Assembly: GCF_002592045.1 (NCBI RefSeq)
Contig: NZ_MEJG01000002.1
Location: 124,001 to 188,000 of the forward strand
DNA from: Parasaccharibacter apium
GTDB lineage: Bacteria > Pseudomonadota > Alphaproteobacteria > Acetobacterales > Acetobacteraceae
Direction of reading: 5' to 3'
Length of the DNA stretch: 64,000 nt
Both the position numbers and the translations under genes were made by a program. The first letter of the stretch is position 1. Every line of letters begins with the position of its first letter. Under the pieces are notes generated by a model that was not told the origin of the DNA, ran no database searches, and worked only from the letters and a program-made list of their open reading frames with translations. Below are positions 63,125 through 64,000 of this stretch, piece by piece.

Positions 63125-64000
63125 CAGAGCTTATCATCACCGCAGGGACCGCTATTAGTGCTATGGGGCGCGGCATAGAGGCAACGCAGCGTTGTTTACA
63201 AAATAAGCAACACACCCTCCAACCTGACCAGTTTCAACCAACAGGGCATGGTTATATAGGCCGAGTCGTCGGGGTGGAGGAGCATGTCATCCCCCCTCAT
63301 CTCGCACAATTTGACTGCCGGAATAACCGACTGGCCGATATGGCCTTAATGACAGATGGCTTCATAGAAACTGTAAAAACCGCATCTGCGCATTATGGCC
63401 CTCATCGCATTGCGGTCATTATGGGTACAAGCACATCCGGTATTCTCAGTGCAGAAGAGGCATACGCAGCCCGTACGCCCGGTGACCCGACGCTACCGAA
63501 GAGCTTTCATTACACCAACACGCAAGACCTCTCTTCCCTCCCCCGTTATGTCGCTGCACGCCTCGGTGTTAGCGGGCCTTTGCTGACCATTTCCAACGCT
63601 TGCGCCTCCTCCACACGGGCTTTTATAGATGCCGCTCATCTTATTACGAGCGGCGTATGTGATGCCGCTATTGTTGGCGGGGCCGATAGCCTATGCCGGA
63701 TGACCCTCCAAGGTTTTACTTCACTAGAGCTCATCTCCCCTCACCCTGCTCGCCCATGTGATGCCGAGCGTGATGGCATTTCCATTGGGGAGGCCGCCGG
63801 TTTTGCTTTATTAGAGCGTGCTAACGCCCGCCCTCTTCCCCTCGAAACATCAAGTTATAGAGCGCGGCTTGTCGGCTATGGGGCGAGTAGTGATGGCTAC
63901 CATATGTCCTCTCCCGATCCCACTGGGGCAGGGGCCATACGCGCTATGCAACGCGCATTAGAACACGCACACCTCCCCGCCAAGGCGATTGGCTATATCA
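63121..64000 (+). CDS. Beta-ketoacyl-ACP synthase, partial at window end
   Basis: The first 293 residues of a KAS-II-type ketosynthase. The nucleophile Cys161 is in ISNACASSTRAFIDAA, and the GGADSLCRMTLQGFTS and PCDAERDGISIGEAAG blocks follow the FabF/FabB pattern. The distal His pair lies beyond the window. The start overlaps the exporter stop (ATGA). It is probably the extending or priming ketosynthase of a type II PKS, and a partner or chain-length factor, reductase and dehydratase are expected downstream. The N-terminal Lys/His-rich motif is otherwise ordinary. Confidence 0.88.
   Translation, partial: MTELIITAGTAISAMGRGIEATQRCLQNKQHTLQPDQFQPTGHGYIGRVVGVEEHVIPPHLAQFDCRNNRLADMALMTDGFIETVKTASAHYGPHRIAVIMGTSTSGILSAEEAYAARTPGDPTLPKSFHYTNTQDLSSLPRYVAARLGVSGPLLTISNACASSTRAFIDAAHLITSGVCDAAIVGGADSLCRMTLQGFTSLELISPHPARPCDAERDGISIGEAAGFALLERANARPLPLETSSYRARLVGYGASSDGYHMSSPDPTGAGAIRAMQRALEHAHLPAKAIGYI

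Overview
The window looks like a stretch of chromosome from an alphaproteobacterium, most likely a small-genome acetic acid bacterium (Acetobacteraceae). The inference rests on gene content (OprB-type porins, pseudoazurin, a TonB/ExbB/ExbD/ExbD/TPR block, ClpP and GyrA of alphaproteobacterial type), moderate GC content and very tight packing with many ATGA start/stop overlaps. No species can be named from the sequence alone. No insertion sequence, prophage, rRNA or CRISPR array is visible.

Layout. 1-6 kb: the tail of a TonB-like gene, ExbB, two ExbDs and a TPR protein (TonB energising system), then a large MscS-type channel. 6-8.5 kb: a tiny YqaE/Pmp3 membrane protein, then a coupled YciI / 3-hydroxyacyl-CoA dehydrogenase / YWTD-propeller operon. 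8.6-12.6 kb: methionine import (metQNI) facing a cystathionine gamma-synthase-family gene with two dyads in its promoter. 12.6-16.8 kb: cytochrome b561, pseudoazurin and an exported catalase-peroxidase (periplasmic redox defence), an AT-rich gap, tRNA-Leu and tRNA-Lys. 16.9-20.8 kb: gyrA-coaD-cyclophilin operon. 20.9-31 kb: pabB-pabC-ptrB operon, rpmJ, a TPR protein with an unclear start, priA, xerC and a two-motif retropepsin-like protein. 31-36.5 kb: tRNA-Asp, queE-queC-queD, folE, a folB-folK fusion, folP and a DsbA/Com1-like thiol oxidoreductase. pabB, pabC, folE, folB-folK and folP supply much of folate synthesis, and folE also feeds queuosine synthesis. 36.7-48.4 kb: a degenerate gamma-glutamyltransferase-like lipoprotein, recA, a diiron ferritin-like protein, a ClpP, an OmpA-like lipoprotein, alaC-hom-glpX-recJ and tRNA-Glu. 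48.5-54.1 kb: two tandem OprB porins, a secreted propeller protein and a Tat-exported DyP peroxidase, with a Fur-like site before the second porin.

54.1-64 kb is the most distinctive region: the left part of an aryl polyene (APE)/xanthomonadin-like pigment cluster cut by the window edge. A minus-strand arm holds a chorismatase, two tandem UbiE-like methyltransferases and a membrane protein. The plus-strand arm holds an acyl carrier protein, an AMP-ligase fused to a hotdog dehydratase, an LpxL-type acyltransferase, a LolA-like protein, an MMPL exporter and a ketosynthase that runs off the end. The expected logic is chorismate to hydroxybenzoate, optional ring methylation, activation onto the ACP, type II PKS extension, attachment to a lipid and export to the outer membrane. 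The remaining ketosynthase, reductase and dehydratase genes probably lie just beyond 64000.
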